Assembly: GCA_949927415.1 (NCBI GenBank)
Contig: CATLFB010000002.1
Span: 248,001-312,000 of the forward strand
Reading direction: 5' to 3'
Length of the DNA stretch: 64,000 nucleotides
Origin: an uncultured Candidatus Melainabacteria bacterium
Lineage (GTDB): Bacteria; Cyanobacteriota; Vampirovibrionia; Gastranaerophilales; Gastranaerophilaceae
The notes beneath the pieces were generated by a model that worked only from the letters and a program-made list of their open reading frames with translations, did not search any database and was not told the DNA's origin. A program made the position numbers and the translations under genes. Shown here piece by piece: positions 1 to 7,250 of the stretch (the first letter of the stretch is position 1; each line of letters opens with the position of its first letter).

Positions 1-45
1 AAAGACTTCCTTTCTGAACACTTACATAGTGTAAATCTGGTTATC

Positions 46-73
46 AGGCGGTTTGAAAAAAATCGCCTTTTTT
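46..73 (+). terminator. Rho-independent terminator of a gene left of the window
   Basis: A 9-bp stem (AGGCGGTTT with AAATCGCCT, one G-T pair) closes a 5-nt loop and is followed by six T. It must end a plus-strand gene lying before position 1, convergent with mnmE. Confidence 0.7.
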
Positions 74-118
74 CTTTGGTAAATTCGGATTTCGGCAGGT
101 GTTTGGACGGGCCCAAAC

Positions 119-1453
119 TTACTTCCCGATGCAAAAATGGTCGAAAATGTTGTTCAAAATGTCGTCTGTTATGACTTCTCCTGTTATCTCGTCCAAAAAT
201 AACAGCGCCGATTTTAAATCAATCGAAATCAAATCCTGTAACTCAAAAATCCTTGCCGCCTCAAGCGCCTTTTCCAAACTTTCACGGCATTTTTTCAAAC
301 AATCCGCCTGCCGCTCGTTTGTGATGTATTCCGTGTCTTCTATTGAAAAATTGCAAACAGTTGTTTTGATTTTTTCGCGAAGTTCCCCAATCCCTTCGCC
401 GGTCTTTGTCGAAATGTAAAAAGTCCCGTCCTCACGCCTGTCAATCAAATCGCATTTGTTCGCAGCCTTGATGTGAACTTTGTTTTCGATTAGTGAATAA
501 ATCTCTTTGTCTTCCGCCAGCAAGCCAGTCGAAGCATCATATAAAAATATTACCAAATCCGCATCAGACGCCGACTGTTTGGAATATTCAATCCCGATTT
601 CTTCAACTTTTCCAACATCTTCACTCTCGCGAATTCCGGCCGTGTCAATCAAAGTTACCGCAACATCCATATCAAGCGTCTCTTTTATCACATCCCGCGT
701 CGTGCCTGCAATGTCTGTGACGATTGCGCGATTAACATTAAGCAAAGAATTGAACAGCGATGACTTGCCGACATTCGGCCTGCCGACAATCGCAACTTTG
801 ATGCCTTGTCTGAGAATGTTTGATTGACGCGCGCAGGATAAAATTTCGTCGATTTTGGAAATAGATTTTTCAAAACTTTCTGTCAAATATGAATATTCAG
901 GCTCGGCAACATCTTCCGGAAAGTCAATCCCCGCAACAATTCTCGACAATGTTTCGAAAATCTCGCCCTTTATTTCAGAAACCCTTTCGCTCAAAACCCC
1001 TGAAAGATTCTTGGCCGACTGAATTGCAAAATTTCTGGTCTTTGCATGGATTAAGTCAGCAACAGCTTCAGCTTGTGAAAGGTCGAGTTTTTTGTTCAAG
1101 AATGCTCGCTTGGTAAATTCACCGCGCTCGGCAAGCCTCGCGCCGTTTTTAATCACTAAATCAAGAATATTTTTAACAACATTCACACCCCCGTGACAGT
1201 GAATCTCAATTACGTCTTCGCCCGTGTAGCTGTTGGGGTTTTTGAATGGCAAAACAATAACTTCATCAATTTTTCTGCCATCTTCGATAATCCAGCCATG
1301 CGCGATGCGGCCGGGTTTTGGGTCGGGTTTTGAAAATATTTTGTTTATAATCCCGAAACTTTCCGCGCCGGAAATTCTAATAACTCCGACACCTCCTGTT
1401 CCTAAAGGTGTTGCGATTGCCGCTATTGTATCAAATTCCTGTAAAATATTCAT
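119..1453 (-). CDS. mnmE: tRNA uridine-5-carboxymethylaminomethyl modification GTPase MnmE (TrmE)
   Basis: MnmE acts with MnmG to place the aminomethyl-type group on the wobble uridine of certain tRNAs. The 444-aa product is full length for the family. It has the N-terminal tetrahydrofolate-binding region and a Ras-like G domain inserted in a helical domain: P-loop GRPNVGKS near residue 224, GTTRD switch, DTAG and NKCD. It ends in CIGK, the conserved C-terminal motif carrying the catalytic cysteine. The ATG lies 6 nt behind a perfect TATAAT on the minus strand, so the message is probably leaderless and no Shine-Dalgarno is visible. Its neighbour behind it has its own terminator, so mnmE is probably transcribed alone. 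The identification is firm. Confidence 0.97.
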   Translation of the reverse strand: MNILQEFDTIAAIATPLGTGGVGVIRISGAESFGIINKIFSKPDPKPGRIAHGWIIEDGRKIDEVIVLPFKNPNSYTGEDVIEIHCHGGVNVVKNILDLVIKNGARLAERGEFTKRAFLNKKLDLSQAEAVADLIHAKTRNFAIQSAKNLSGVLSERVSEIKGEIFETLSRIVAGIDFPEDVAEPEYSYLTESFEKSISKIDEILSCARQSNILRQGIKVAIVGRPNVGKSSLFNSLLNVNRAIVTDIAGTTRDVIKETLDMDVAVTLIDTAGIRESEDVGKVEEIGIEYSKQSASDADLVIFLYDASTGLLAEDKEIYSLIENKVHIKAANKCDLIDRREDGTFYISTKTGEGIGELREKIKTTVCNFSIEDTEYITNERQADCLKKCRESLEKALEAARIFELQDLISIDLKSALLFLDEITGEVITDDILNNIFDHFCIGK

Positions 1454-1465
1454 AACTTAATTATA
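1454..1465 (-). promoter_or_regulatory. Leaderless promoter of mnmE
   Basis: TATAAT (1465-1460) is separated from the ATG by exactly 6 nt. Transcription would begin at or next to the start codon. Confidence 0.6.
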
Positions 1466-1469
1466 CATG

Positions 1470-1500
1470 AAAAAAACAGACGGGCTTCGATTTGAAGCCC
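1470..1500 (-). terminator. Terminator of the 1514-2203 gene
   Basis: On the minus strand GGGCTTC and GAAGCCC form a 7-bp stem with a 5-nt loop, followed after a few bases by a run of seven T (1477-1470). Confidence 0.8.
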
Positions 1501-1513
1501 GCCCGTGAAAAAA

Positions 1514-2203
1514 TTATAAATACTGGCTTCCGTATTGAATTGCGGCTGCCGCTGCAATTCCGTAGGGGTTTCCGGTAGATGCAAGCAAGCTGGATGCGGT
1601 ATTTGCATAGCTTTGATTTTGAGCACTTCTTTGAGCTGCCGCGTATTTGTTGTATTCGGTTCCTGACGCGCTGTTGCTTCCGGCAAGCTGCATATATGAA
1701 AGCGCATCAGCTGTTGACTGCTTTTGGACATTGTTCAGGAAGTTCAAATAATTGTATCTTCTTGTCAATTCGTCGTTGTAAAGTTCATTTTGTTTTGCAA
1801 GGACATCCTGTGCAAGAGAACTCATTGCTTTTGCGCGGTTAGATTCAATGCTTGAGAGATTATCCATGAAAGCAGAGTTGTCAAAGTTTCCGAAACGTGA
1901 TGCGATATCGTTTTTGAGATTTGAAAGCATCGGGGTGTAGTAATTGTTGATGGTTTCAAGGCCGTTTTGGGTGTATGCATTAAGCTGGTTTTGCAGGCCT
2001 CTTTGGGTATCGGCAGAGAATACGTTTATGTTCGGCAGATTTTCAAGAAAAGAGTTTTGCGAATAGTCGTAAATCTTTTTCTCGGTGTCATTCATGTTGA
2101 AATTTGAATAGACGGTATTCCCTTTTTTGTAGTGCGAAGCTTTTTCGGCTCCGTTGATGTTAACTACGCCGTTGGCGTATTTTGCAGTGGAAGTTTTTCC
2201 CAT
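1514..2203 (-). CDS. Unrecognised 229-aa protein, Asn/Ser/Ala/Gln-rich
   Basis: I do not recognise this protein. It has no signal peptide or membrane segment. Its N-terminal third is polar. The middle (about residues 75-160) is predicted helical with heptad-like spacing, and the last 60 residues are rich in Ala, Ser, Asn and Tyr. It resembles in composition the unrecognised proteins at 28902, 49554 and 55452. A strong terminator follows it, and an extended -10 (TGTTATAAT, about 2277-2269) lies roughly 65 nt ahead, giving a true leader. That leader contains a perfect 10-bp inverted repeat that buries the AAGGAAC ribosome-binding site directly before the ATG, which suggests translational control. 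Function unknown. Confidence 0.75.
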   Translation of the reverse strand: MGKTSTAKYANGVVNINGAEKASHYKKGNTVYSNFNMNDTEKKIYDYSQNSFLENLPNINVFSADTQRGLQNQLNAYTQNGLETINNYYTPMLSNLKNDIASRFGNFDNSAFMDNLSSIESNRAKAMSSLAQDVLAKQNELYNDELTRRYNYLNFLNNVQKQSTADALSYMQLAGSNSASGTEYNKYAAAQRSAQNQSYANTASSLLASTGNPYGIAAAAAIQYGSQYL

Positions 2204-2205
2204 AA

Positions 2206-2236
2206 GTTGTTCCTTTCTGTTTGTTTAAGGAACAAC
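2206..2236 (-). promoter_or_regulatory. Leader hairpin covering the ribosome-binding site of the 1514-2203 gene
   Basis: GTTGTTCCTT and AAGGAACAAC form a perfect 10-bp stem with an 11-nt loop. The downstream arm is the Shine-Dalgarno itself, ending 2 nt before the ATG at 2203. An RNA or protein that opens the stem would switch translation on. Confidence 0.5.
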
Positions 2237-2624
2237 ATTTGATTTTTGATTAAATAAAGCGCAAACCTATTATAACATATAAAGGCGGATTTTGGCAAGT
2301 GCGCCGCGTAACGAAGTGAGCCAGCACGTCACAATGAGCAAGTAAATGAAGTGTAGTAATTTGTGATTAACAAATTACGAAACGGAATGGGTAACTTGCG
2401 AATAGCCCCGCTCGAGGATTTAGGCGAATGTGCCGTGTCTCGAAGTGCGCCATAACATCCTGCTTAACAATTTACTAACCTTATCCGTTCAAAGGTTTAG
2501 GCGAACGCGCCGTCTTAGGTAGTGACTAAAATGAAAAGAGAGGCGTGAAAAGATTTTTTGTTTTCTCTTCAAGCCTCTGTTGTAAATATTTTCTGACGAA
2601 TTTTGAGTCCGCCTTTTGAAATTT
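2237..2624. other. Intergenic region of about 390 nt, repeat-like, no gene seen
   Basis: The right-hand part contains a perfect 9-bp hairpin (GTAATTTGT/ACAAATTAC, 2356-2378). A degenerate direct repeat starts with a TTTAGGCGAA-type core near 2421 and recurs near 2501. A hairpin at 2539-2578 (AGAGGC/GCCTCT) may terminate speE. The extended -10 of the 1514 gene is near 2269-2277. No coding frame is convincing. Confidence 0.5.
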
Positions 2625-3476
2625 TTATAAAATTTCTTTCAAGTAGTTTGGAAGTGCAAATCTTGCATTGTGGTAATCTTTGTTGTAGATTTTGCAAGTT
2701 TTTACAATCTCGTCACAGCGGTCTTGTGCAAAATATGAAAGCGGTTCAACGTTTTCTGAACAGAATGCCCAAGCCCAGTAGCCGCCCGGGTATGTCGGGA
2801 TGTTTGATGTGTATGTAGAACATATGGGGAAGACTTTTTTCAACAGATTATACATTTTTTTGATTTCTTCTTTATTTACAAACGGGCTTTCAGATTGAGC
2901 CGCAACGATTCCGCCTTCTTTCAAAGAATTTTTTACATTTGTGTAGAATTCTTCCGTGAAAAGTCCTTCGCCGGGGCCCATCGGGTCTGTTGAATCTATC
3001 AAAACAATATCATATTCATTTTTTTTGTCTTTGATAAATTCGATAGCATCTTCAACCTTGATTTCTACACGTGGGTCTGACAAACCGCAGGAAATTGTCG
3101 GCAAAAACTCTTTGCAAGCGTCGATTACCATTCCGTCGATTTCGCAGAGCACAACTTTTTTAACCGATTTGTGCTTAAGAACTTCTCTCACTGTTCCGCC
3201 GTCGCCGCCGCCTATAACAAGCACGCTTTCGGGGTTTTTGTGGTGCATCATCGGAACATGCGCTATCATTTCATGATAATGAAATTCATCGCCTTCAGTT
3301 GTCATCATCAAATCATCAAGCGTCAAAACTCTGCCCAAATCAGATTCAGTTTCAAAAACCTCGACTTTCTGAAAGTCAGATTGCTTTGAAAATAAAACCT
3401 TTCCGGCTTTAATCGCAATGCCAAAGCCTGAGGGTGTTATCTCATGGTAAAATCCGTTTTCTATTCCGTTTTTCAT
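2625..3476 (-). CDS. speE: Spermidine synthase (polyamine aminopropyltransferase)
   Basis: The enzyme transfers the aminopropyl group from decarboxylated S-adenosylmethionine to putrescine, releasing methylthioadenosine. At 283 aa it has normal length. The N-terminal beta domain is followed by the Rossmann-like fold with the nucleotide-binding GGGDGGT motif near residue 90, an acidic residue in CEID about 20 residues later, and the active-site DSTDP near residue 160. A clear Shine-Dalgarno (GAAAGGA) precedes the ATG. The HIT gene lies 26 nt upstream on the same strand, so the two are probably one transcript. The decarboxylase at 8384 and mtnA at 37542 would complete polyamine synthesis and methylthioadenosine salvage. 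Confidence 0.95.
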   Translation of the reverse strand: MKNGIENGFYHEITPSGFGIAIKAGKVLFSKQSDFQKVEVFETESDLGRVLTLDDLMMTTEGDEFHYHEMIAHVPMMHHKNPESVLVIGGGDGGTVREVLKHKSVKKVVLCEIDGMVIDACKEFLPTISCGLSDPRVEIKVEDAIEFIKDKKNEYDIVLIDSTDPMGPGEGLFTEEFYTNVKNSLKEGGIVAAQSESPFVNKEEIKKMYNLLKKVFPICSTYTSNIPTYPGGYWAWAFCSENVEPLSYFAQDRCDEIVKTCKIYNKDYHNARFALPNYLKEIL

Positions 3477-3502
3477 TTTTAAATTTTCCTTTCTTTTAAA
3501 AA

Positions 3503-3820
3503 CTATTTAATTTCGCCTAAAATATGCACATGCAGATGGAAAACTTCCTGACCGGCTTCTTTTCCGGTGTTGATTAAGGTTTTGTATGATTTCAAGCCGA
3601 TTTTTTTCGTTACGTCTTTTACGCCCTGCAAAAGTTCTGCCATCAGGTTTTTGTCTTCAAGTTCGTTCAAAGATTCAACATGAACCCTCGGCACAACAAG
3701 AAGATGAACCGGTGCTTTCGGGTTAATATCTTTAAATACAACCAGATGTTCGTTTTCATAGACGAATTCAGTGTTAAAGTCGCCTCTGACTATTTTACAA
3801 AAAATACAATTATTATCCAT
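3503..3820 (-). CDS. HIT-family nucleotide hydrolase (HINT type)
   Basis: A small histidine-triad protein of 105 aa, the usual size for HINT-type phosphoramidases that hydrolyse AMP-amino or AMP-lysine linkages. The N-terminus carries the CIFCKI zinc-type motif, the middle a KDINPKAPVH segment, and the C-terminus the catalytic HLHVHILG triad near residues 95-102. The start has a GAGGTG ribosome-binding site. It is the first gene of a probable two-gene unit with speE. The precise substrate cannot be told from sequence. Confidence 0.93.
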   Translation of the reverse strand: MDNNCIFCKIVRGDFNTEFVYENEHLVVFKDINPKAPVHLLVVPRVHVESLNELEDKNLMAELLQGVKDVTKKIGLKSYKTLINTGKEAGQEVFHLHVHILGEIK

Positions 3821-3943
3821 ATTTCACCTCACATATCAGTTAATATTACAATGGCAATTTTAAAAAATCAATGTTTAAATAATTGTAAACTAACTTGCCA
3901 ACCGGACTAAAAAAGTTTAAAATTGATAAATATTGGAGGAACA

Positions 3944-5143
3944 ATGCCGAAATTAGCGGAAAAATACGACTTGCGAAATCCATACGGATACAATAACACT
4001 GCGCAGTTAATGCCAAAAAGACCCTATCCTGCAGCACCCAGGCGTACTGTGAGAGAGGCGCAGCCTAGATATGTGCGCCCTGAGCGAAAACCGGTAAGCC
4101 GCAAAGCTCAAAAAAACTATTTTATTCACCGGATTATTTCAATCCTGTTTTTGAGTGCTCTTGCGATGTTTATTTTCCCGTTCACTTACAACCGCGTAAT
4201 AAAATCTTTCTTTTATAAATCGCCCTATCCGGCTGTGAAAACCGATTATCAAAAGCTTTTGACACCGACATCAGAATATTTGCACAACGATTTGTTCTTA
4301 GACCAATATTCTCTTAAAGGCGCTGAAACCAAAAAACCGCAAATGCTTGCTCTTAATATGAATGAAAGACTTTCTAATCTTGAAAACCAACTTGAAAATC
4401 TTTCATCACTTTACCCGTCAATTGAGCCTTCTGTTTTTGTTTGGGATTACGAAACAGGAAATTATGCAGGCGTGAATTCAGACAAAATATATTCGGCCGC
4501 AAGCATTATCAAAATTCCGGTGCTAATCCAGCTTTTCCGCTCAATAGAAGCCGGACAGCTTACGATTTATGACACAATGAAACTTACAAACTACTACCGC
4601 GCAGAAGGCTCCGGAAGCCTCCAGTTTAAGGCCGAAAATTCAGTCTGGACAATTGACGATTTGGCGCGGATTATGATAACTGAATCCGACAATTCCGCAA
4701 CAAACATGATTATGGCAAAAATCGGTTCAATGACAGATGTAAATTCCGGCATAAGACAGTGGGGATTAGGTAAAACCCGTGTAAACACCTGGCTTCCTGA
4801 TATGGGCGGCACAAATACCACAACAACTGAAGATTTGGCAAGAATGCTTTACAATCTGGACAACCCGAACTTTTTGACTATGAGTTCGCGCGAAAAAATC
4901 TTTGATTACATGGGACATGTTCATAATGACCGCCTGATTCCGGCAGGACTTGGCGCGGGTGCGGTTTTCCTTCACAAAACCGGCGATATCGGTAAAATGC
5001 TTGGAGATGCCGGAATTGTTTATGCACCGAACGGCAAAAAATACATTGTGGCTATTCTTGCAAACAGACCCTACAATTCACCTCTGGGAAAAGATTATAT
5101 TGTCAAGGCTTCTGAAATTATCTATAATTACATGGTAAAATAA
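3944..5143 (+). CDS. Membrane-anchored class A beta-lactamase-like serine hydrolase
   Basis: A 399-aa penicillin-recognising serine hydrolase, probably acting on peptidoglycan peptides outside the membrane. A basic cytoplasmic tail of about 60 residues precedes one membrane segment (about 64-82). The catalytic domain shows SIIK (about 187-190, nucleophile Ser), SDN (about 248-250) and KTG (about 345-347). The ExxLN omega-loop glutamate needed for deacylation in true class A beta-lactamases is not evident. A DD-peptidase-like or regulatory role is therefore as likely as antibiotic hydrolysis. I chose the ATG at 3944 because GGAGGA sits 4 nt before it; an upstream in-frame TTG has no such site. 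The LdpA-like gene follows after 4 nt. Confidence 0.88.
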   Translation: MPKLAEKYDLRNPYGYNNTAQLMPKRPYPAAPRRTVREAQPRYVRPERKPVSRKAQKNYFIHRIISILFLSALAMFIFPFTYNRVIKSFFYKSPYPAVKTDYQKLLTPTSEYLHNDLFLDQYSLKGAETKKPQMLALNMNERLSNLENQLENLSSLYPSIEPSVFVWDYETGNYAGVNSDKIYSAASIIKIPVLIQLFRSIEAGQLTIYDTMKLTNYYRAEGSGSLQFKAENSVWTIDDLARIMITESDNSATNMIMAKIGSMTDVNSGIRQWGLGKTRVNTWLPDMGGTNTTTTEDLARMLYNLDNPNFLTMSSREKIFDYMGHVHNDRLIPAGLGAGAVFLHKTGDIGKMLGDAGIVYAPNGKKYIVAILANRPYNSPLGKDYIVKASEIIYNYMVK

Positions 5144-5147
5144 TTAT

Positions 5148-6086
5148 ATGATTAAGGATTTGCTTGAATCGAAAAAATGCTTTAAACTTGTTTGCGGCGC
5201 AGGACATGAAGACGCTCTTGAAGTTGAGCGGCTTGTGTACCTTTATGCAAAAGCCGGATGCAGATTTTTTGATTTGAACGCATCACCTGAAATTGTTCTT
5301 GCGGCAAAGCGGGCTTTGAAATCAGCGGGTGTTGAAGATGCATGTCTTTGCGTTAGTGTCGGCATTAAAGGCGATCCGCACATAAGTAAAGCGGTTATAG
5401 ATTATGAAAAATGTATTGGCTGTTCTCAGTGCGATGAAATTTGTCCCCAGGGCGCAATCCGCTATCACAAAGTCAAATCAAAGCGCTGTATAGGATGCGG
5501 CAGATGCGCAAAAATTTGTCCGAAAGGTGCGATTTCTTATGTATCAGAGCCAAAAGAACTTTGTGAAGTTTTGCCGCCGCTGATAGATTTGGGAATTGAC
5601 TGCATTGAACTGCATGCAATGAACGGGGATTTTGAGGAAATCAAAAGAAACTGGGATTATATCAGGAACAATTTTGGCGGAATGCTCAGCATTTGCACAA
5701 GCCGCGGAAATTTAAGCGATTGCGGGCTTGTGGATTTGGTCAAAGGACTTATTGCAGATATTGAGCCGTACAGGGTAATTGTTCAGGCAGACGGGTTTCC
5801 GATGAGCGGAGGCGAAGACGATTACAAAACAACGCTGCAGGCAGTTGCAACGGCAGAAATTATTCAAAACGCGAAGCTTCAGGTGTATATAATGCTTTCC
5901 GGCGGAACAAATTCAAAGACTGCCGAATTAGCGCAAATGTGCGGCATAAATTACAACGGAATTGCAATAGGGTCTTTTGCAAGAAAAATTGTGAAAGATT
6001 TTGTCGGTGCGGAAAAAATTGATTTGTCCTCTAAAAGTTTTGAAACGGCTTTAAATACGGCAAGACAACTCGTGAAAACGGTCTAA
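5148..6086 (+). CDS. ldpA: LdpA-like protein with two 4Fe-4S clusters
   Basis: LdpA was described in Synechococcus as an iron-sulfur protein passing redox state to the circadian clock. This 312-aa protein has the same order: an N-terminal domain of about 85 residues, two ferredoxin-type clusters (C89, C92, C95, C99 and C114, C117, C120, C124) and a C-terminal domain resembling a TIM-barrel segment ending in a glycine-rich SGGTNSKTAELA stretch. The gene starts 4 nt after the serine hydrolase stop, so they are co-transcribed. No clock gene (kaiABC) is in the window, so the job here is probably a redox or radical reaction unrelated to light. The family call is good; the function is unknown. Confidence 0.8.
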   Translation: MIKDLLESKKCFKLVCGAGHEDALEVERLVYLYAKAGCRFFDLNASPEIVLAAKRALKSAGVEDACLCVSVGIKGDPHISKAVIDYEKCIGCSQCDEICPQGAIRYHKVKSKRCIGCGRCAKICPKGAISYVSEPKELCEVLPPLIDLGIDCIELHAMNGDFEEIKRNWDYIRNNFGGMLSICTSRGNLSDCGLVDLVKGLIADIEPYRVIVQADGFPMSGGEDDYKTTLQAVATAEIIQNAKLQVYIMLSGGTNSKTAELAQMCGINYNGIAIGSFARKIVKDFVGAEKIDLSSKSFETALNTARQLVKTV

Positions 6087-6099
6087 TTTCAATATTATC

Positions 6100-6128
6100 T
6101 TGACAAATTTAATATAATCGTAAATAAT
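6100..6128 (+). promoter_or_regulatory. Promoter of the predicted antisense RNA
   Basis: A perfect -35 TTGACA (6100-6105) is followed after 17 nt by AATAAT (6123-6128). It points toward, and into, the 3' end of the 32-aa gene on the other strand. Confidence 0.55.
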
Positions 6129-6134
6129 AACTAT

Positions 6135-6235
6135 ATAGGGGAAAGCCCCTGACACATTTAGGACACTGTCAAGGACTTTACTTAGTACCCTATGATTTCA
6201 GGAATAGGCTCAACATCTCTAGTGTTGGGCTTTTA
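6135..6235 (+). ncRNA. Predicted ~100-nt antisense RNA overlapping the 32-aa gene
   Basis: A consensus-like promoter precedes a compact RNA with three hairpins. These are AGGGG/CCCCT (6137-6150), TGACA/TGTCA (6150-6171) and a 10-bp terminator stem (AGGCTCAACA with TGTTGGGCTT, about 6205-6231) followed by T-rich DNA. There is no coding frame of note in it. Its last 46 nt are complementary to the second half of the minus-strand 32-aa gene, ending inside that gene. The geometry is that of the antitoxin RNA in convergent type I toxin-antitoxin loci. It does not match the conserved cores I know for 6S, SRP RNA or tmRNA. Transcription is inferred only. Confidence 0.5.
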
Positions 6236-6288
6236 TCTTTATATTTTTCAGTAAAGAAAAATAATAAAGAAATTAAACCTGCTCTCAT
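6190..6288 (-). CDS. 32-aa small protein, candidate type I toxin
   Basis: A 33-codon frame with an exceptionally strong Shine-Dalgarno: AAGGAGGTGAT (6302-6292), an 11-nt complement of the 16S rRNA tail, 3 nt before the ATG. The peptide starts M-R-A-G, then has a hydrophobic run (LISLLFFF), a charged middle (TEKYKDK) and a second apolar stretch near its end. The Shine-Dalgarno is in a leader hairpin (6291-6348), a TAGACA-N17-TATTAT promoter lies upstream, and a predicted antisense RNA covers the 3' half. These four traits together are typical of type I toxin genes. I recognise no family. An alternative is the edge of a decayed insertion sequence. Confidence 0.5.
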   Translation of the reverse strand: MRAGLISLLFFFTEKYKDKSPTLEMLSLFLKS

Positions 6289-6290
6289 AT

Positions 6291-6348
6291 TATCACCTCC
6301 TTCCCGCTATTTCTTAGTAAAATGCGTGTGCGGCAGGAGGATTTGATA
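6291..6348 (-). promoter_or_regulatory. Leader hairpin sequestering the Shine-Dalgarno of the 32-aa gene
   Basis: In the minus-strand leader TATC, CCTCCT and CCGC pair with GCGG, AGGAGG and GATA, leaving small internal loops and a 22-nt apical loop. The AGGAGG arm is the ribosome-binding site, so the folded message would be translated poorly. Confidence 0.5.
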
Positions 6349-6361
6349 CTACCCAAGATTA

Positions 6362-6390
6362 ATAATATATTAAAATTAAAGTTCTGTCTA
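6362..6390 (-). promoter_or_regulatory. Promoter of the 32-aa gene
   Basis: On the minus strand TAGACA (6390-6385) and TATTAT (6367-6362) are exactly 17 nt apart. The start would be near 6355, just ahead of the Shine-Dalgarno hairpin. Confidence 0.5.
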
Positions 6391-6412
6391 TTTGATTTTT
6401 ATAACAAATCCA

Positions 6413-6442
6413 AAACAAAAAGAGCGAAATTCTTCGCTCTTT
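6413..6442 (-). terminator. Terminator of the 44-aa gene
   Basis: A perfect 10-bp stem (AAAGAGCGAA/TTCGCTCTTT, 6419-6442) with a 4-nt loop is followed on the minus strand by TTTTG and TTTT. It separates the 44-aa gene from the promoter of the 32-aa gene. Confidence 0.8.
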
Positions 6443-6490
6443 ACAAATTTTTGTGCCAAAGGCACATACACAAATCCTTTTCAACAGCCG

Positions 6491-6625
6491 CTACTCTTCA
6501 AGAGTTTCTTCTGTCTTTTCAATCATTTTCAACACTTCCTCGCATTGTTCTTTTACGTATAAAACGAACAATGAAACCTCTTCTTTAAAACTGTAGGCAC
6601 CGGGCCAAACTGTGTATTTGTACAT
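6491..6625 (-). CDS. 44-aa small acidic protein, function unknown
   Basis: A short gene with good start and stop signals: AAAGGAGT lies 8 nt before the ATG, and a perfect terminator lies about 50 nt after the stop. The peptide begins with an aromatic segment (MYKYTVWPGAYSF). It continues as a Glu/Lys-rich amphipathic helix with single Cys and ends in a run of Glu and Thr. There is no membrane segment. A weak promoter may lie near 6660-6690. I do not recognise it. Its position directly upstream of the 32-aa gene may be chance, as the terminator separates them. Confidence 0.6.
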   Translation of the reverse strand: MYKYTVWPGAYSFKEEVSLFVLYVKEQCEEVLKMIEKTEETLEE

Positions 6626-6750
6626 AAAGTTCACTCCTTTGAATTCTAACCTCTGACAAATTTCTTATCGGTTTTTTCGTTCGGAAACTTTATAGTTTTA
6701 ATACTTGTTTTAATAAAACTTTACAATATCGTGGAATAAAAATTGCAAAT

Positions 6751-6767
6751 AATCGTCTTAAACGATT
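6751..6767. terminator. Weak hairpin between the receiver gene and the 44-aa gene
   Basis: AATCGT/ACGATT form a 6-bp stem with a 5-nt loop. On the minus strand it is followed by ATTTG and later TTTTT, so it may weakly terminate the receiver gene. Confidence 0.35.
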
Positions 6768-6809
6768 TTTCAAGCACGATACGCTAAATATAATGCGGAT
6801 GGCAGAGTT

Positions 6810-7190
6810 CTAATTAAACAAAAGATTTTTATAGCTTTCTTTCAGCTGGCACATGTATTTTGGGATGTATTCGACATTGTATTTTCCGGCAATGCTTTTT
6901 ATGTTCGGGGCGGCAGAAATTATTATTATACGGCTATTTTCATATTCTTTGTAAGTTTGAATCTGTCTTACAAACCATTCGCCCGCATAAAGCGGCAGAA
7001 AATCGCTCTCCATCTGCATATCCGTGAAAATAATATCGTAAGGCTCATCAATATTGAGAGTGATTTTGTCAAGGCCTTCTTTGGCACTTTTTGCAGTGTC
7101 GATTGTGGTTTCGGGCGGAAAAAGTCCGCTGAGAATTTTAGTGTGATGCTCTATCCAGCCTGTAGAATCGTCGGTTACAAGAATTTTCAT
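6810..7190 (-). CDS. Stand-alone response regulator receiver domain (CheY-like)
   Basis: A single receiver domain of 126 aa with no output domain. The acidic pair D7-D8, the phospho-acceptor D57 in FTDMQM, the switch Ser near 92 in IISAA and the conserved Lys near 111 in YIPKYM are all present. It should be phosphorylated by a histidine kinase and act by protein contact. No kinase is adjacent; the nearest in the window is at 43947. Its 3' neighbour has its own signals, and a terminator separates it from the Hsp20-like gene upstream. Confidence 0.9.
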   Translation of the reverse strand: MKILVTDDSTGWIEHHTKILSGLFPPETTIDTAKSAKEGLDKITLNIDEPYDIIFTDMQMESDFLPLYAGEWFVRQIQTYKEYENSRIIIISAAPNIKSIAGKYNVEYIPKYMCQLKESYKNLLFN

Positions 7191-7218
7191 AACTTTATTT
7201 TAGCATGAAAATCGCATT

Positions 7219-7245
7219 AAAAAAGCCGGACTTTGTATCCGGCTT
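7219..7245 (-). terminator. Terminator of the membrane Hsp20-like gene
   Basis: GCCGGA/TCCGGC make a 6-bp stem with a 7-nt loop, followed on the minus strand by six T (7224-7219). Confidence 0.85.
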
Positions 7246-7250
7246 CAATT

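Noticed and set aside
493-1460. Plus-strand frames across mnmE
   Set aside because: They are antisense to a complete mnmE frame and lack ribosome-binding sites or family motifs.
3944-5143. Calling the serine hydrolase an antibiotic-resistance beta-lactamase
   Set aside because: SxxK, SDN and KTG are present, but the omega-loop glutamate typical of class A enzymes is not seen; DD-peptidase-like activity is as likely.
6135-6235. 6S RNA, SRP RNA or tmRNA
   Set aside because: The RNA is too short for 6S, lacks the conserved SRP loop (GGAAG...AGCAG type) and has no tRNA-like ends; the antisense position is better explained by toxin control.
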